Assembly (NCBI RefSeq): GCF_001428685.1 | Contig: NZ_LMIK01000004.1 | Coordinates: 95,702-128,215 of the forward strand | Length of the DNA stretch: 32,514 nucleotides | Direction of reading: 5' to 3' | Origin: Lysobacter sp. Root76 | Lineage (GTDB): Bacteria; Pseudomonadota; Gammaproteobacteria; Xanthomonadales; Xanthomonadaceae | In this document: in pieces, positions 1 through 8,540 of the stretch | Numbering within the stretch: the stretch's first letter is position 1 | How the letters are laid out: each line of letters starts with the position of its first letter | The notes under the pieces: generated by a model | What the model was told of the DNA's origin: nothing | The model's input: the letters and a program-made list of their open reading frames with translations, nothing else | Databases searched by the model: none | Program-made: the position numbers and the translations under genes

Positions 1-22
1 CCGCACTCGCCCAATCCCACCC

Positions 23-202
23 AGACCCGAAGGGCGGCGCGCAGGACGCGCGCCGTTTTTCGAGGAACAGGATGTTCCTTCGAAAAATCCCCGCGCCACC
101 TCCGAACTCGCACGGGAGGGTTGTCAAGGTAAGCCCTTCTCTTTGGTCACTTTCTCTTGGGCTAGCAAGAGAAAGTGACCCGCACGCGCAGCGGGCGGAA
201 GC
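23..202. repeat. Long dispersed intergenic repeat, copy 1
   Basis: This 180-base stretch recurs in the same orientation and at the same length at 17381-17560, with only scattered differences. It is built of nested palindromes. At 35-55 there is an 8-bp GC stem around the loop AGGAC, followed by five T. At 56-85 the T/A runs and an AGGAACA/TGTTCCT pair form a second imperfect palindrome. At 145-180 there is a perfect 15-bp stem around the loop GGCTAG. No protein is supported here. The first hairpin plus T-run could act as a terminator for a plus-strand transcript entering from the left; that is inference. Confidence 0.85.
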
Positions 203-650
203 CTTTGCTTAAGAACGAAACCAGCAAAGCAGCCGAAATTCGCAATCGCGGCTTACGCCGCTCCCACAGAAAGCAGAAAGCGAAGCCAATCCGAATCGAA
301 GCCAGCGCGGTAGCCGGAGTTCGCGGTCGCGGCTCACGCCGCTCCTACCCCAAGGCGAGTGGCAAGAGAAGTGACCCGCATGCGCAGCGGGCGGAAGCCT
401 TTGCTTAAGAACGAAACCAGCAAAGCAGCCGAAATTCGCAATCGCGGCTCACGCCGCTCCCACAGAAAGCAGAAAGCGAAGCCAATCCGAATCGAAGCCA
501 GCGCGGTAGCCGGAGTTCGCGATCGCGGCTCACGCCGCTCCCACAGAAAGCGGAAAGCGGAGCCGATCCGAATCGGAGCCAACACGGTAGCCGAAGGTCG
601 CGGTCGCGGCTCACGCCGCTCCTACCCCAAGGCTAGTGGCAAGAGAAAGT
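203..650. repeat. REP-like hairpin array with a 196-bp tandem duplication
   Basis: Five short hairpin cores lie at 248-261, 329-342, 444-457, 525-538 and 606-619, mostly 81 or 115 bases apart. Each core is GCGGC, a TTAC or TCAC loop, then GCCGC. Read on the minus strand each is preceded by a GTGG or GTAG head, the layout of REP sequences. The stretch from about 165 is repeated almost exactly 196 bases later (from about 362), so the array grew by tandem duplication. Short open frames here change register with the repeats and are not credible genes. The rest of 1-804 holds only the long repeat at 23-202 and the hairpin at 695-718. Confidence 0.8.
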
Positions 651-694
651 GAGCCGCACGCGCAGCGGGAGGAAGTCGTTGCCCCTCACCTTAG

Positions 695-718
695 CCCTCT
701 CCCGCAAGCGGGAGAGGG
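695..718. repeat. Hairpin CCCTCTCCCGC/GCGGGAGAGGG
   Basis: This is a perfect 11-bp stem with a two-base AA loop. The same hairpin occurs six times in the triplicated repeat at 13707-14076. It lies just past the stop codon of the RND permease gene (minus strand) and could mark its transcript end. No T-run follows on the minus strand, so intrinsic termination is not supported. Confidence 0.6.
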
Positions 719-804
719 GACATCAGCCAAGCGGGAGCGGGGGTCTCAAGTCGGGAACACTGGTCCTAGCAGGGACACTAGTAAGGAGAGGAGCGAACGC
801 GGAC

Positions 805-3800
805 TTACGCCCTCGCCCCCACCTCCGGCGCTTTCACCCTGAACCAAGCCGCATACAACGCCGGCAGGAACAACAGCGTCAGCAAGGTCGCCACCATCAA
901 GCCGCCCATGATCGCCACCGCCATCGGCCCGAAGAAGGCGCTGCGCGACAACGGGATCATCGCCAGGATCGCCGCCAGCGCGGTCAGCACGATCGGGCGG
1001 AAACGCCGCACCGTGGCTTCGACGATCGCCCGCCAGGGCTCGTGCCCATCGGCACGATCCTGCTCGATCTGATCGACCAGGATCACCGAGTTGCGCATGA
1101 TCATGCCCGACAGCGCGATCGTGCCCAGCATCGCGACGAAGCCGAACGGGACCCGGAACACCAGCAGGAACAAGGTCACGCCGATCAGGCCCAGCGGCGC
1201 GGTCAGCATGACCATGAAGCTGCGCGTGAAGCTGCGCAGTTGCAGCATCAACAAGGTGAACACCGCGAACACGAACAGCGGCACGCCGGCGATGATCGAG
1301 TTCTGGCCGCGCGCCGAATCCTCGACGCTGCCGCCGACGTCGATCGAGTAGCCGTAGGGCAGCTGCGAGCGCAGACCGTCCAGGGTCGGCGAAATCTGGC
1401 CCATCACCGTCGCCGGCTGAGTGCCGTCGTAGATGTCGGCGCGCACGGTGATGGTCGGCTGGCGATCGCGGTGCCAGATGATGCCTTCCTCGAAACCGTA
1501 TTCGAGGGTGGCGATCTGGGTCAGCGGCACCGCGCGGCCGTTGCTGGTCGGCACCATCAGGCTGCCGAGCATGTTGAGCTGCAGGCGTTCCTCGGAGGGG
1601 CCGCGCAGCAGCATCTCGATCAGCTCGTTGCCCTCGCGGTAGGTGCTGATGTGCGAACCCGATAGCGAACTGGACAGGAACTGCGACAGCTGCGCCGAGG
1701 TGATGCCCAGCGCGCGGGCGCGCTCCTGGTCGACCTGCAGGCGCACGACCTTGTTCGGCTCGTCCCAGTCCAGGTTCACGTTGATCACGTGCGGATTGGC
1801 GCGGATCTTCTCGCGCACCTGGTAGGCGATCGCGCGCACCCGGTCGATGTGCTCGCCGGAGACGCGGAACTGCACCGGGTAGCCGACCGGCGGACCGTTC
1901 TCCAGGCGCGTCACGCGCAGCTGCAGTTCGGGGAAGCGCAGCACCACGTCCTTGATCACCCACTCGCGGATCGCTTCGCGCGCCTGCACGTCCTTGGGCA
2001 TCAGCACGAACTGGGCGAAATTGGCGGCCGGCAGCTGCTGGTCCAACGGCAGGTAGAAGCGCGGCGAACCGGTGCCGACGTAGGACACGTAGTTGACCAG
2101 GTCCTTGCGTTGCTTGAGCAGCGCTTCCAGGCGCTGCGCCTGCTCGGCGGTCTGGCGCAGCGAGCTGCCTTCGGCCAGCTCCATATCGACCATCAGTTCG
2201 GGGCGCACCGAGTCCGGGAAGAACTGCTGCGGCACGAAGCGGAACATGAACACCGACAGGAAGAACGCGGCCACGGTGATGCCGATCACCAGCCAGCGCC
2301 GGCGCACGCACCAGGTCACCCAATTGCGGAAGCGGGTGTAGAACTTGCTGGCGTAGGGATCGTGGTCCTTGCCGTCGTGCGGCGCGGGAGCGATGAAGTC
2401 GGCGATCGCAGGGTAGCGCTCGGCCCAGCGCGCGCGTTGCGCATGCCAGCGCGCGGCCAGCGAACCGGGCTTGAGCGCGGCGGCGTGGCCGTGGTCGGGC
2501 AGCAGCTTGTCGCCCAGGAACGGGATGAACGCGACCGCGGCGATCCACGACACCAGCAACGCGATGGTGACCACCTCGAACAGCGAGCGCGTGTATTCGC
2601 CGGTGCTGGAGGCAGCGGTGGCGATCGGCAGGAAGCCCGCGGCGGTGATCAGGGTGCCGGTCAGCATCGGGAAGGCGGTGCTGTCCCAGGCGAACGCGGC
2701 CGCACGGATGCGGTCGAAGCCCTGCTCCATCTTGATCGCCATCATCTCGACCGCGATGATCGCGTCGTCGACCAGCAGGCCCAGCGCCAGCACCAGCGCG
2801 CCCAGCGAAATCTTGTGCAGGCCGACGCCGAAGAACTGCATCGCGGCGAAGGTCATCGCCAGCACCAGCGGGATCGACAGCGCGACCACCAGGCCGGTGC
2901 GCCAACCCAGCGAGAAGAAGCTGACCAGCAGCACGATCGCGACCGCCTCGGCCAGCACGCGCACGAACTCGCCCACCGACTCTTCGACCGCGGCCGGCTG
3001 GTCGGCGACCTTGCGCAGTTCCATGCCCGCGGGCAGGGTCTTCTGCAGGCGCGCGAACTCGCTCTCCAGGGTCTTGCCGAGTTTGAGAATGTCGCCGCCT
3101 TCCTTCATCGACACGCCGATGCCGATCGCGTCCTCGCCCATGAAGCGCATGCGCGGCGCCGGCGGATCGGAGAAGCCGCGGCGCACGTCGGCGACGTCGC
3201 CGAGGCGGAAGGTGCGGTCGCCGACCCGGATCGGGAATTCGCGGATCTGTTCGACGGTCTTGAACTGGCCGCCCACGCGCAGCGGCACGCGGGTGCTGCC
3301 GGTCTCGAAGAAGCCGGCCGGGGCCAGCGCGTTCTGCTGGTTCAGGGCCTCGCCGACCGCGCTGGCCGGTATGCCCAGGGTCGCCAGCTTCACGTTCGAC
3401 AGCTCGACCCAGATCTTCTCGTCCTGGACGCCGAACAGCTCGATCTTGCCGACATCGGCCTGGTCCTGCAGGGCCAGCTGCACGCGCTCGGCGTAGTCCT
3501 TGAGCACGGCGTAGTCGAAGCCCTTGCCGGTCAGCGCATAGATATTGCCGAAGGTGTCGCCGAACTCGTCGTTGAAGAACGGCCCGACCACGTCGCTGGG
3601 CAGGGTCGGGCGGATGTCGCCGACCTTCTTGCGCACCTGGTACCACAGCGGCTGGATGTCCTTGGAGCGCATCGAATCGCGCGCGCCGAAGATCACCTGC
3701 GATTCGCCGGCGCGCGAGTACGAACGGATGAACTCGTACTGGCCGGTCTCCATCAGCTTCTTTTCGATGCGCTCGGTGACCTGGCGCGAGACTTCATCGG

Positions 3801-3972
3801 CGGTCGCGCCCGGCCACAGGGTGCGGATCACCATGACCTTGAAGGTGAAGGCCGGGTCTTCGCTGCGGCCCAGGCGCACGTAGGCGAGGCTGCCGGCGAT
3901 GGCCATCACCAGCATCGCGTAGACGATCAGGCTGCGGTGGCGCAGCGCCCATTCGGAGAGATTGAAGCGCAT
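805..3972 (-). CDS. Efflux RND transporter permease subunit (AcrB/HAE family)
   Basis: This is an inner-membrane proton-driven pump protomer of 1055 aa, the usual length for the family. It has the standard plan: a first membrane helix at about residues 12-32, a large periplasmic loop, a bundle of helices at about 335-500, a second periplasmic loop, and a final bundle from about 880. The paired acidic residues of the proton relay in helix 4 are D402-D403 (motif LLVDDAI). The position matching the AcrB relay lysine seems to be arginine, R960, in the motif IMRNSVILVD. The start codon lies seven bases after the stop of the membrane fusion gene, so the two form one operon under the divergent TetR gene. 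The substrate cannot be read from sequence. No outer-membrane gene is in the operon; the TolC-type protein at 6719-8122 is the nearest candidate partner (inference). Confidence 0.95.
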   Translation of the reverse strand: MRFNLSEWALRHRSLIVYAMLVMAIAGSLAYVRLGRSEDPAFTFKVMVIRTLWPGATADEVSRQVTERIEKKLMETGQYEFIRSYSRAGESQVIFGARDSMRSKDIQPLWYQVRKKVGDIRPTLPSDVVGPFFNDEFGDTFGNIYALTGKGFDYAVLKDYAERVQLALQDQADVGKIELFGVQDEKIWVELSNVKLATLGIPASAVGEALNQQNALAPAGFFETGSTRVPLRVGGQFKTVEQIREFPIRVGDRTFRLGDVADVRRGFSDPPAPRMRFMGEDAIGIGVSMKEGGDILKLGKTLESEFARLQKTLPAGMELRKVADQPAAVEESVGEFVRVLAEAVAIVLLVSFFSLGWRTGLVVALSIPLVLAMTFAAMQFFGVGLHKISLGALVLALGLLVDDAIIAVEMMAIKMEQGFDRIRAAAFAWDSTAFPMLTGTLITAAGFLPIATAASSTGEYTRSLFEVVTIALLVSWIAAVAFIPFLGDKLLPDHGHAAALKPGSLAARWHAQRARWAERYPAIADFIAPAPHDGKDHDPYASKFYTRFRNWVTWCVRRRWLVIGITVAAFFLSVFMFRFVPQQFFPDSVRPELMVDMELAEGSSLRQTAEQAQRLEALLKQRKDLVNYVSYVGTGSPRFYLPLDQQLPAANFAQFVLMPKDVQAREAIREWVIKDVVLRFPELQLRVTRLENGPPVGYPVQFRVSGEHIDRVRAIAYQVREKIRANPHVINVNLDWDEPNKVVRLQVDQERARALGITSAQLSQFLSSSLSGSHISTYREGNELIEMLLRGPSEERLQLNMLGSLMVPTSNGRAVPLTQIATLEYGFEEGIIWHRDRQPTITVRADIYDGTQPATVMGQISPTLDGLRSQLPYGYSIDVGGSVEDSARGQNSIIAGVPLFVFAVFTLLMLQLRSFTRSFMVMLTAPLGLIGVTLFLLVFRVPFGFVAMLGTIALSGMIMRNSVILVDQIEQDRADGHEPWRAIVEATVRRFRPIVLTALAAILAMIPLSRSAFFGPMAVAIMGGLMVATLLTLLFLPALYAAWFRVKAPEVGARA

Positions 3973-3979
3973 GGCGGCC

Positions 3980-5116
3980 TCAGCGACCGGCCACGGCGGG
4001 GCTTGCGGCGACCGAGCGATTGTCCCGGTCCACCGGCACCACCTTCTGTCCCGCGCGCAGCAGATGGCCGCCGGCGGCGACCACCCAGTCGTTCGCGTTG
4101 AGGCCGCTTCGCACCGGCACGCGGTCTTCGCCGTAGGCGCCGATCCGCACCGGCTGCAGCTTCAGGGTCGAGGTCTTGGTGTCGACCACGAACACCGCCG
4201 GGGCCTGGCCGCTGCGTTGCAGCGCCGACAGCGGAACGCTCAGGCCGGCATCGACGCCGTTGCCGTTACCGTCGTCGACGATATAGACGCGTGCGCTCTG
4301 ACCGAGTTCGAGCGTGCCCGCGGGCGCCTCGACCGCGACCCGCGCGGCGTAGGTGCGCGAGGCCGGATCGGCCGCCGGCGCGATTTCGCGCACCGTGCCG
4401 GGCCAGCGCTGGCCGGGTTGCGACCACAGTTCGACCATCACCGACCGGCCGGCCTTGAACTGCGCGATCGCGCCTTCCGGTATGGCGAAGGCGATCTCGC
4501 GCACGCCGTCGGCGGCGAGCGCGAACACCTGCTGGCCGGCGCCGACCACCTGCCCGGCTTCGGCGCTGCGGCTGGCGATCACGCCGGCGCGCGGCGCGCG
4601 CAGCTGGGTGTATTCGGCTTGGTTGCGGGCCACGTCGAGGTTGGCGCGGGCGGCGTTGACCTGGCCCAGCGCGGCCTTGGCCGCGGCGTTCTGCGCGTCC
4701 AGGGTCGAGCGGCTGACCAGTTGATCGCTGGCCAGGCGGGCGAAACGCTGCTGGTCGGCCTGGGCGCGGCCGAGCTCTGCTTCGGCGGCGGCCAACTGGG
4801 CCTGGGCGGCGCGCGACTGCGCCTGCAGGTCGCCCGGGTCCAGCACCGCGAGCAGGTCGCCGGCCTTCACGTGGGCGCCGACGTCGACCCGGCGCTCGAC
4901 CAGATTGCCGCCGACCCGGAACGACAGCGGACTTTCCTGGCGTGCGCGGACCTCGCCGGCGAACGCGGTCACCGCCGTCGCACTGGCGCCGGGGTGGGTC
5001 ACCAGCACCGGGCGCGGCGCTTCGGGCGCAGCGGCGTCGCGACCGCAAGCGGCCAAGGCCAGCGTCAGGACGGCGCTGGAAAGCGCCCATCCGGGGGAAA
5101 CGGAGCGGCTGCGCAT
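3980..5116 (-). CDS. Efflux RND periplasmic adaptor subunit (membrane fusion lipoprotein)
   Basis: This 378-aa protein links an RND pump to an outer-membrane channel. The N terminus is a lipoprotein signal with lipobox LAAC and C24 as the lipidated residue. Then come a first beta/lipoyl half (about 40-92, with VGAHVKAGDLLAVLDPGDL), an Ala/Gln-rich helical hairpin (about 95-165), the second lipoyl half (LRAPRAGVIASRSAEAGQVV), a beta-barrel, and a membrane-proximal domain. It is the first gene of the operon, ending seven bases before the pump gene. The promoter must lie in the 78-bp divergent region shared with the TetR gene, which contains a palindrome, so local repression by that regulator is likely. 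The family assignment is firm; the drugs or metabolites exported are unknown. Confidence 0.93.
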   Translation of the reverse strand: MRSRSVSPGWALSSAVLTLALAACGRDAAAPEAPRPVLVTHPGASATAVTAFAGEVRARQESPLSFRVGGNLVERRVDVGAHVKAGDLLAVLDPGDLQAQSRAAQAQLAAAEAELGRAQADQQRFARLASDQLVSRSTLDAQNAAAKAALGQVNAARANLDVARNQAEYTQLRAPRAGVIASRSAEAGQVVGAGQQVFALAADGVREIAFAIPEGAIAQFKAGRSVMVELWSQPGQRWPGTVREIAPAADPASRTYAARVAVEAPAGTLELGQSARVYIVDDGNGNGVDAGLSVPLSALQRSGQAPAVFVVDTKTSTLKLQPVRIGAYGEDRVPVRSGLNANDWVVAAGGHLLRAGQKVVPVDRDNRSVAASPAVAGR

Positions 5117-5194
5117 TGCGGGTGACCTCAGGGATAATTAATGTACCTGGCGGTACTGTATAAATATCGAACCCGTTAGTCTAGTATTCCAAGC
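5117..5194. promoter_or_regulatory. Divergent promoter region with candidate TetR operator (GTACC-N4-GGTAC)
   Basis: The 78 bases between the efflux operon and tetR are unusually AT-rich for this window. A palindrome GTACC-TGGC-GGTAC lies at 5143-5156. A TATAAAT at 5159-5165 could be the -10 of the tetR promoter, though no good -35 is visible 17 bases upstream. The palindrome would overlap promoters in both directions, fitting an autoregulated TetR/efflux pair. Operator identity is inferred from position and symmetry only. Confidence 0.5.
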
Positions 5195-5866
5195 ATGACC
5201 GCATCACGCAAAGCCGCTGCCCCGTCCGAGACCGCCAAGACGGCCGGCCCGGGCCGCCCCAAGGACCTGAGCAAGCGCGCCGCCATCCTCGAGGCGGCCT
5301 CGAAAATGTTCACCCAGTCCGGCTTCGACGGCACCAGCATGGACCAGATCGCGGCCGAGGCCGGGGTCTCCAAGCTGACCGTCTATAGCCATTTCGGCGA
5401 CAAGGAGGCCCTGTTCGCCGAGGCCATCAAGACCTATTGCGAGCGCCACCTGCCGCCGATGCTGTTCGAGCCCTCGCCGGCCACGCCGCTGCGCGAGCGC
5501 CTGATGACGATCGCCCAGGCCTTCTGGACCATGATCAGCGCGGCCGAGGCGGTCCAGGGCCACCGCATCCTGTGCTCGCCGCAACTGTCGAATACGCCGC
5601 TGCCGCGGATGTTCTGGGAAGCCGGCCCGCAGCGCGTGCACGACGAGTTCGCCGCCCTGCTGCGCCGGCGCATCGGTGCCGGCGAGCTGGAGATCGCCGA
5701 CATCGAGCGCGCCGCGGGGCAGTTCTTCGCCCTGCTCAAGGGCGAGCCGCACGCGCAGATAGTGTTCGGCTACGACGACCCCGAGCCGGCCCTGGTCGAC
5801 GCCCACCTGCAGGCGTCGGTGGACCTGTTCCTGCGCGCCTACGCCCGCTCCCCGTCCCACCGATAG
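5195..5866 (+). CDS. TetR/AcrR family transcriptional regulator
   Basis: This is a 223-aa one-domain repressor type. The N-terminal helix-turn-helix spans about residues 28-75 and includes the motifs SMDQIAAEAGVSKLTVYSHF and DKEALF, typical of TetR proteins. A basic, Ala-rich tail of about 25 residues precedes it. The C-terminal ligand and dimer domain (about 85-220) looks like the AefR-type C-terminal family. It is divergent from the membrane fusion/RND operon across 78 bp with a palindrome, the classic layout of a local efflux repressor released by a pump substrate. The ligand is unknown. Confidence 0.92.
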   Translation: MTASRKAAAPSETAKTAGPGRPKDLSKRAAILEAASKMFTQSGFDGTSMDQIAAEAGVSKLTVYSHFGDKEALFAEAIKTYCERHLPPMLFEPSPATPLRERLMTIAQAFWTMISAAEAVQGHRILCSPQLSNTPLPRMFWEAGPQRVHDEFAALLRRRIGAGELEIADIERAAGQFFALLKGEPHAQIVFGYDDPEPALVDAHLQASVDLFLRAYARSPSHR

Positions 5867-6040
5867 AACCCAAAGCCCTGGCAAACCGCGAATGACAACA
5901 GTCTTGGTGACTTCCGGCACTCAGTCTTCCGCTCCCGCAACCGCCATCCTGTGCCCACCGACTGCCGCGCCAGCCCGGTAGAATTGCAGGTTCAAGCCTG
6001 CATTTCGTCCGACGATTACCCTGCGCGAGACTCCGAACTG

Positions 6041-6697
6041 ATGACTACGATCGATTACGCCAAAGCACGTGAACTGATGGTCGAACAACAGGTTCGGCCC
6101 TGGGACGTGCTCGACCCGCGCGTACTCGACGTGCTGGCGGCGCTGCCGCGCGAGGCCTTCGTGCCCGCCGAGCACCGCAACCTGGCCTACGCCGACCTGG
6201 CCCTGCCGCTGGGCCATGGCGAGTTCACCATGAAGCCGGTGCTGGAAGGCCGCAGCCTGCATTCGCTGGAGCTGGCCCCCAGCGACGACGTGCTCGAGAT
6301 CGGCACCGGCAGCGGCTATCTGACCGCCTGCCTGGGCCGCCTGGCGCGCGAAGTGACCAGCCTGGAGATCCACGCCGACTTCGCCGACGCCGCGCGCGCG
6401 CGCCTGGCCGAGCAGTCGGTGGACAACGCCCAGGTCGTGCTCGCCGATGCCTACGCCTGGCGTACCGACCGCCGCTACAGCGCGATCTGCGTCACCGGTG
6501 CGGTCTCCGAGATTCCGCAGCATTTCTTCGACTGGCTGCAGCCGGACGGACGCCTGTTCGTGGTCCGCGGCCGTTCGCCGGCGATGGAAGCGGTGCTGGT
6601 GCGCAACGAAGTCAACGCTCGCCGCATCCAATCGTTATTCGAAACCGACCTCCCCTATCTCGTCGGCGCGGCGCCCGCGCCCGTCTTCGAGTTCTGA
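6041..6697 (+). CDS. Protein-L-isoaspartate O-methyltransferase
   Basis: This 218-aa SAM-dependent methyltransferase acts on isoaspartyl residues of damaged proteins and starts their repair in the cytoplasm. SAM motif I is visible as VLEIGTGSGYLTA at about residues 86-98. The N terminus (ARELMVEQQVRPWDVLDPRVL) and the segment REAFVPAEHRNLAYAD are characteristic of the Pcm family. I chose the ATG at 6041 because homology-like sequence begins there (MTTIDYAKARELM); the 30 codons upstream look unlike the family. It ends 21 bases before the TolC-type gene in the same direction, so co-transcription is likely. The motif LFVVRG near the C terminus is typical of the proteobacterial subgroup found beside tolC. 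Confidence 0.9.
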   Translation: MTTIDYAKARELMVEQQVRPWDVLDPRVLDVLAALPREAFVPAEHRNLAYADLALPLGHGEFTMKPVLEGRSLHSLELAPSDDVLEIGTGSGYLTACLGRLAREVTSLEIHADFADAARARLAEQSVDNAQVVLADAYAWRTDRRYSAICVTGAVSEIPQHFFDWLQPDGRLFVVRGRSPAMEAVLVRNEVNARRIQSLFETDLPYLVGAAPAPVFEF

Positions 6698-6718
6698 ACC
6701 GAACGTCAAGGAAGCCGC

Positions 6719-8122
6719 ATGATCCGCCGCCCACTGGTTCTCGCCCTCGTTCTTGCCTTGCTGCCGGCCGCCGCTTCGGCGGAAGACCTGTTGCAGACCT
6801 ACGAGCTGGCCCGCAACGGCGACCCGCAGTTGTCGGCCGCCGAATCCAGCCGTCTGGCCACCAAGGAAGGCGCGGTGCAGGCCCGTGCGGCGCTGCTGCC
6901 GTCGCTGACCGGTTCGGCGACGCTGAACAAGTCGCGCAACACCGCGCCCAGCTTCACCGACAACAGCGACCCGACCAATCCGGTCGAAGTCTCGGGCAAC
7001 CTGACGACCGAGACGACCACCCGCAGCTACGGCGTCGATCTGCGGCAGATGATCTACGACCGCAGCCGCTTCACCACGCTCAAGAGCCGCAACGCGCTCA
7101 GCCAGGCTAGCGACTTCCAGCTCGAGTCGGCCGGCGACACGCTGATCACGCGCACCTCCGCGGCTTACTTCAATGTGCTGGTCCAGCTGGAAACCCTGGC
7201 TGCCGCAGAAGCGGCGGAAACCGCGCTGAAGAAGCAGTTCGACTACGCGTCCAAGCGTCTGGAAGTGGGCCTGGCGCCGATCACCGACGTGCACGAAGCG
7301 CGCGCCCAGTACGACAACGCCCGCGCCAACACCATCCTGGTGCGCAACGCGGTCGAGGACGCCTACCAGGCGCTGAGCGAAATCACCGGCCAGCCGATCC
7401 GCAACCTCAAGGGCCTGCCGGACGACTTCAAGCCGGCGCTGCCGGAGACGCAGGGCGCCGAAGGCTGGGTCCAGACCGCGATCGAGAACAACCCGGCGCT
7501 GCGCGCCAAGGAGTTCCAGGTGCAGTCGGCCGAAGCCGATGTCGAGACCGCGCGTTCGGGCCACTGGCCGACCCTGTATCTGACCGGCGGCTACGACAAG
7601 AGCAAGAGCTGGACCGACCGCACCTTCGGCGGCAACACCTTCGAAAGCGACAGCGAAGGCCGCGGCCCCAACCTGGGCATCACCCTGTCGGTGCCGATCT
7701 TCGCCGGCGGCGCGACCCAGTCCGGCGTGCGCCAGGCCCTGGCCACCCGCGACGTCGCCAACGACGAGCTCGAGCAGCAGAAGCGCGCCCTGGTGCGCAA
7801 CGCCCGCAACGCCTACCAGACCCTGGTCGCCGGCGTCAGCGAAGTCGAGGCCCGCCGTCTGGCGCTGGTGTCGGCACGCGCCGCCTACGAGGCTTCGCAG
7901 GTCGGCCTGGAAGTCGGCACCCGCACGGTGCTGGACGTGTTGATCAATCAGCAGAATCTGTTCACCGCGCAGCAGGCCTACGCCCAGGCCAAGTACAACT
8001 ATCTGCAGAACCGTCTGCTGCTGGAACAGGCCGCCGGCACCCTGGACGTCTCCGACGTGCAGGACATCAACCGCCTGCTGACCGCCGAGCCGGCCGCCAA
8101 GTTCGACCCCAGCGGCGGCTGA
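6719..8122 (+). CDS. tolC: TolC family outer-membrane efflux protein
   Basis: This 467-aa outer-membrane channel subunit serves type I secretion and RND or MFS efflux pumps. It has a Sec signal peptide with predicted cleavage after A21 (AASA|ED). It then shows the duplicated OEP architecture of long Ala/Gln-rich helices: EVGLAPITDVHEARAQYDNA in the first half and VGTRTVLDVLINQQNLFTAQ in the second, the same structural position in each repeat. AAGGA lies six to seven bases before the ATG. It follows the methyltransferase gene closely and ends at a strong terminator at 8149-8180. It could be the channel for the efflux operon at 805-5116, which lacks one; that pairing is inference. Confidence 0.92.
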   Translation: MIRRPLVLALVLALLPAAASAEDLLQTYELARNGDPQLSAAESSRLATKEGAVQARAALLPSLTGSATLNKSRNTAPSFTDNSDPTNPVEVSGNLTTETTTRSYGVDLRQMIYDRSRFTTLKSRNALSQASDFQLESAGDTLITRTSAAYFNVLVQLETLAAAEAAETALKKQFDYASKRLEVGLAPITDVHEARAQYDNARANTILVRNAVEDAYQALSEITGQPIRNLKGLPDDFKPALPETQGAEGWVQTAIENNPALRAKEFQVQSAEADVETARSGHWPTLYLTGGYDKSKSWTDRTFGGNTFESDSEGRGPNLGITLSVPIFAGGATQSGVRQALATRDVANDELEQQKRALVRNARNAYQTLVAGVSEVEARRLALVSARAAYEASQVGLEVGTRTVLDVLINQQNLFTAQQAYAQAKYNYLQNRLLLEQAAGTLDVSDVQDINRLLTAEPAAKFDPSGG

Positions 8123-8148
8123 TCCAGGCGCTACCGCGATGCGACACG

Positions 8149-8180
8149 AAAACCGCCGGCTTGCCCGGCGGTTTTCTTTT
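8149..8180 (+). terminator. Rho-independent terminator after tolC
   Basis: An 11-bp perfect stem, AAAACCGCCGG and CCGGCGGTTTT, encloses the loop CTTGC (8160-8164) and is followed by CTTTT. It sits 27 bases past the tolC stop codon and should end the methyltransferase-tolC transcript. Confidence 0.9.
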
Positions 8181-8213
8181 GTGGGCGATGAACGGGCGAG
8201 CGTAACCAACCAT

Positions 8214-8513
8214 CGTAGGGTGCGGTGAGCACAGCGAACCGCACCGCTGCACATGCGTTGCATACGGTCGAACTACGCGAACGCAGCGCATGCTACGAGG
8301 CATGGACGCTGGTGGACGCGACGCGACGATGCGGTTCGCAGCGCTCACCGCATCCTACGGGGATGATCCTTTCCTTGTGGGAGCGACGTAAGTCGCGATC
8401 CGTCGTTGGTCGCAGCTGCGCGATCGCGACTTACGTCGCTCCCACAGGAACCCTGCTCGCCCATCGCGAGCGCTCAGGCCCCGTAGGATGCGGTGAGCAA
8501 GGCGAACCGCATC
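8214..8513. repeat. Cluster of GTAG/GTGG-headed REP elements in inverted pairs
   Basis: Two REP families are interleaved here. The longer type starts GTAGG and has a (G/A)TGCGGT...ACCGCA(C/T) stem: forward at 8215-8244, reversed at 8328-8358, and forward again at 8483-8513. The shorter GTGGGAGCGACGTAAGTCGC type appears as an almost perfect inverted pair at 8374-8400 and 8422-8448. Together they fill the 418-bp gap between tolC and waaA. No gene is supported in this gap. The paired arrangement is that of BIME-type REP units. Confidence 0.8.
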
Positions 8514-8540
8514 GCGCATCCCACGAGTCGCGTTGAATCG

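Noticed and set aside
203..650. Possible CRISPR array
   Set aside because: The recurring units are palindromic REP cores, and the sequence between them is also repeated. There are no unique spacers of constant length and no cas genes.
175..652. Short Arg/Ser-rich open frames in the first repeat block
   Set aside because: Their sequence follows the repeat period and reappears at 17430-18426. They have no ribosome sites and differ only as the repeats differ.
746..4101. Long open frames overlapping the RND permease in other frames (746-3646 minus, 1789-4101 plus)
   Set aside because: The pump protein is full length with its motifs in place. The other frames are Arg/His/Gln-rich and unlike any protein family.
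5951..6040. Upstream start for the isoaspartate methyltransferase
   Set aside because: The 30 extra residues lack family similarity, and the family N terminus begins at the ATG at 6041.
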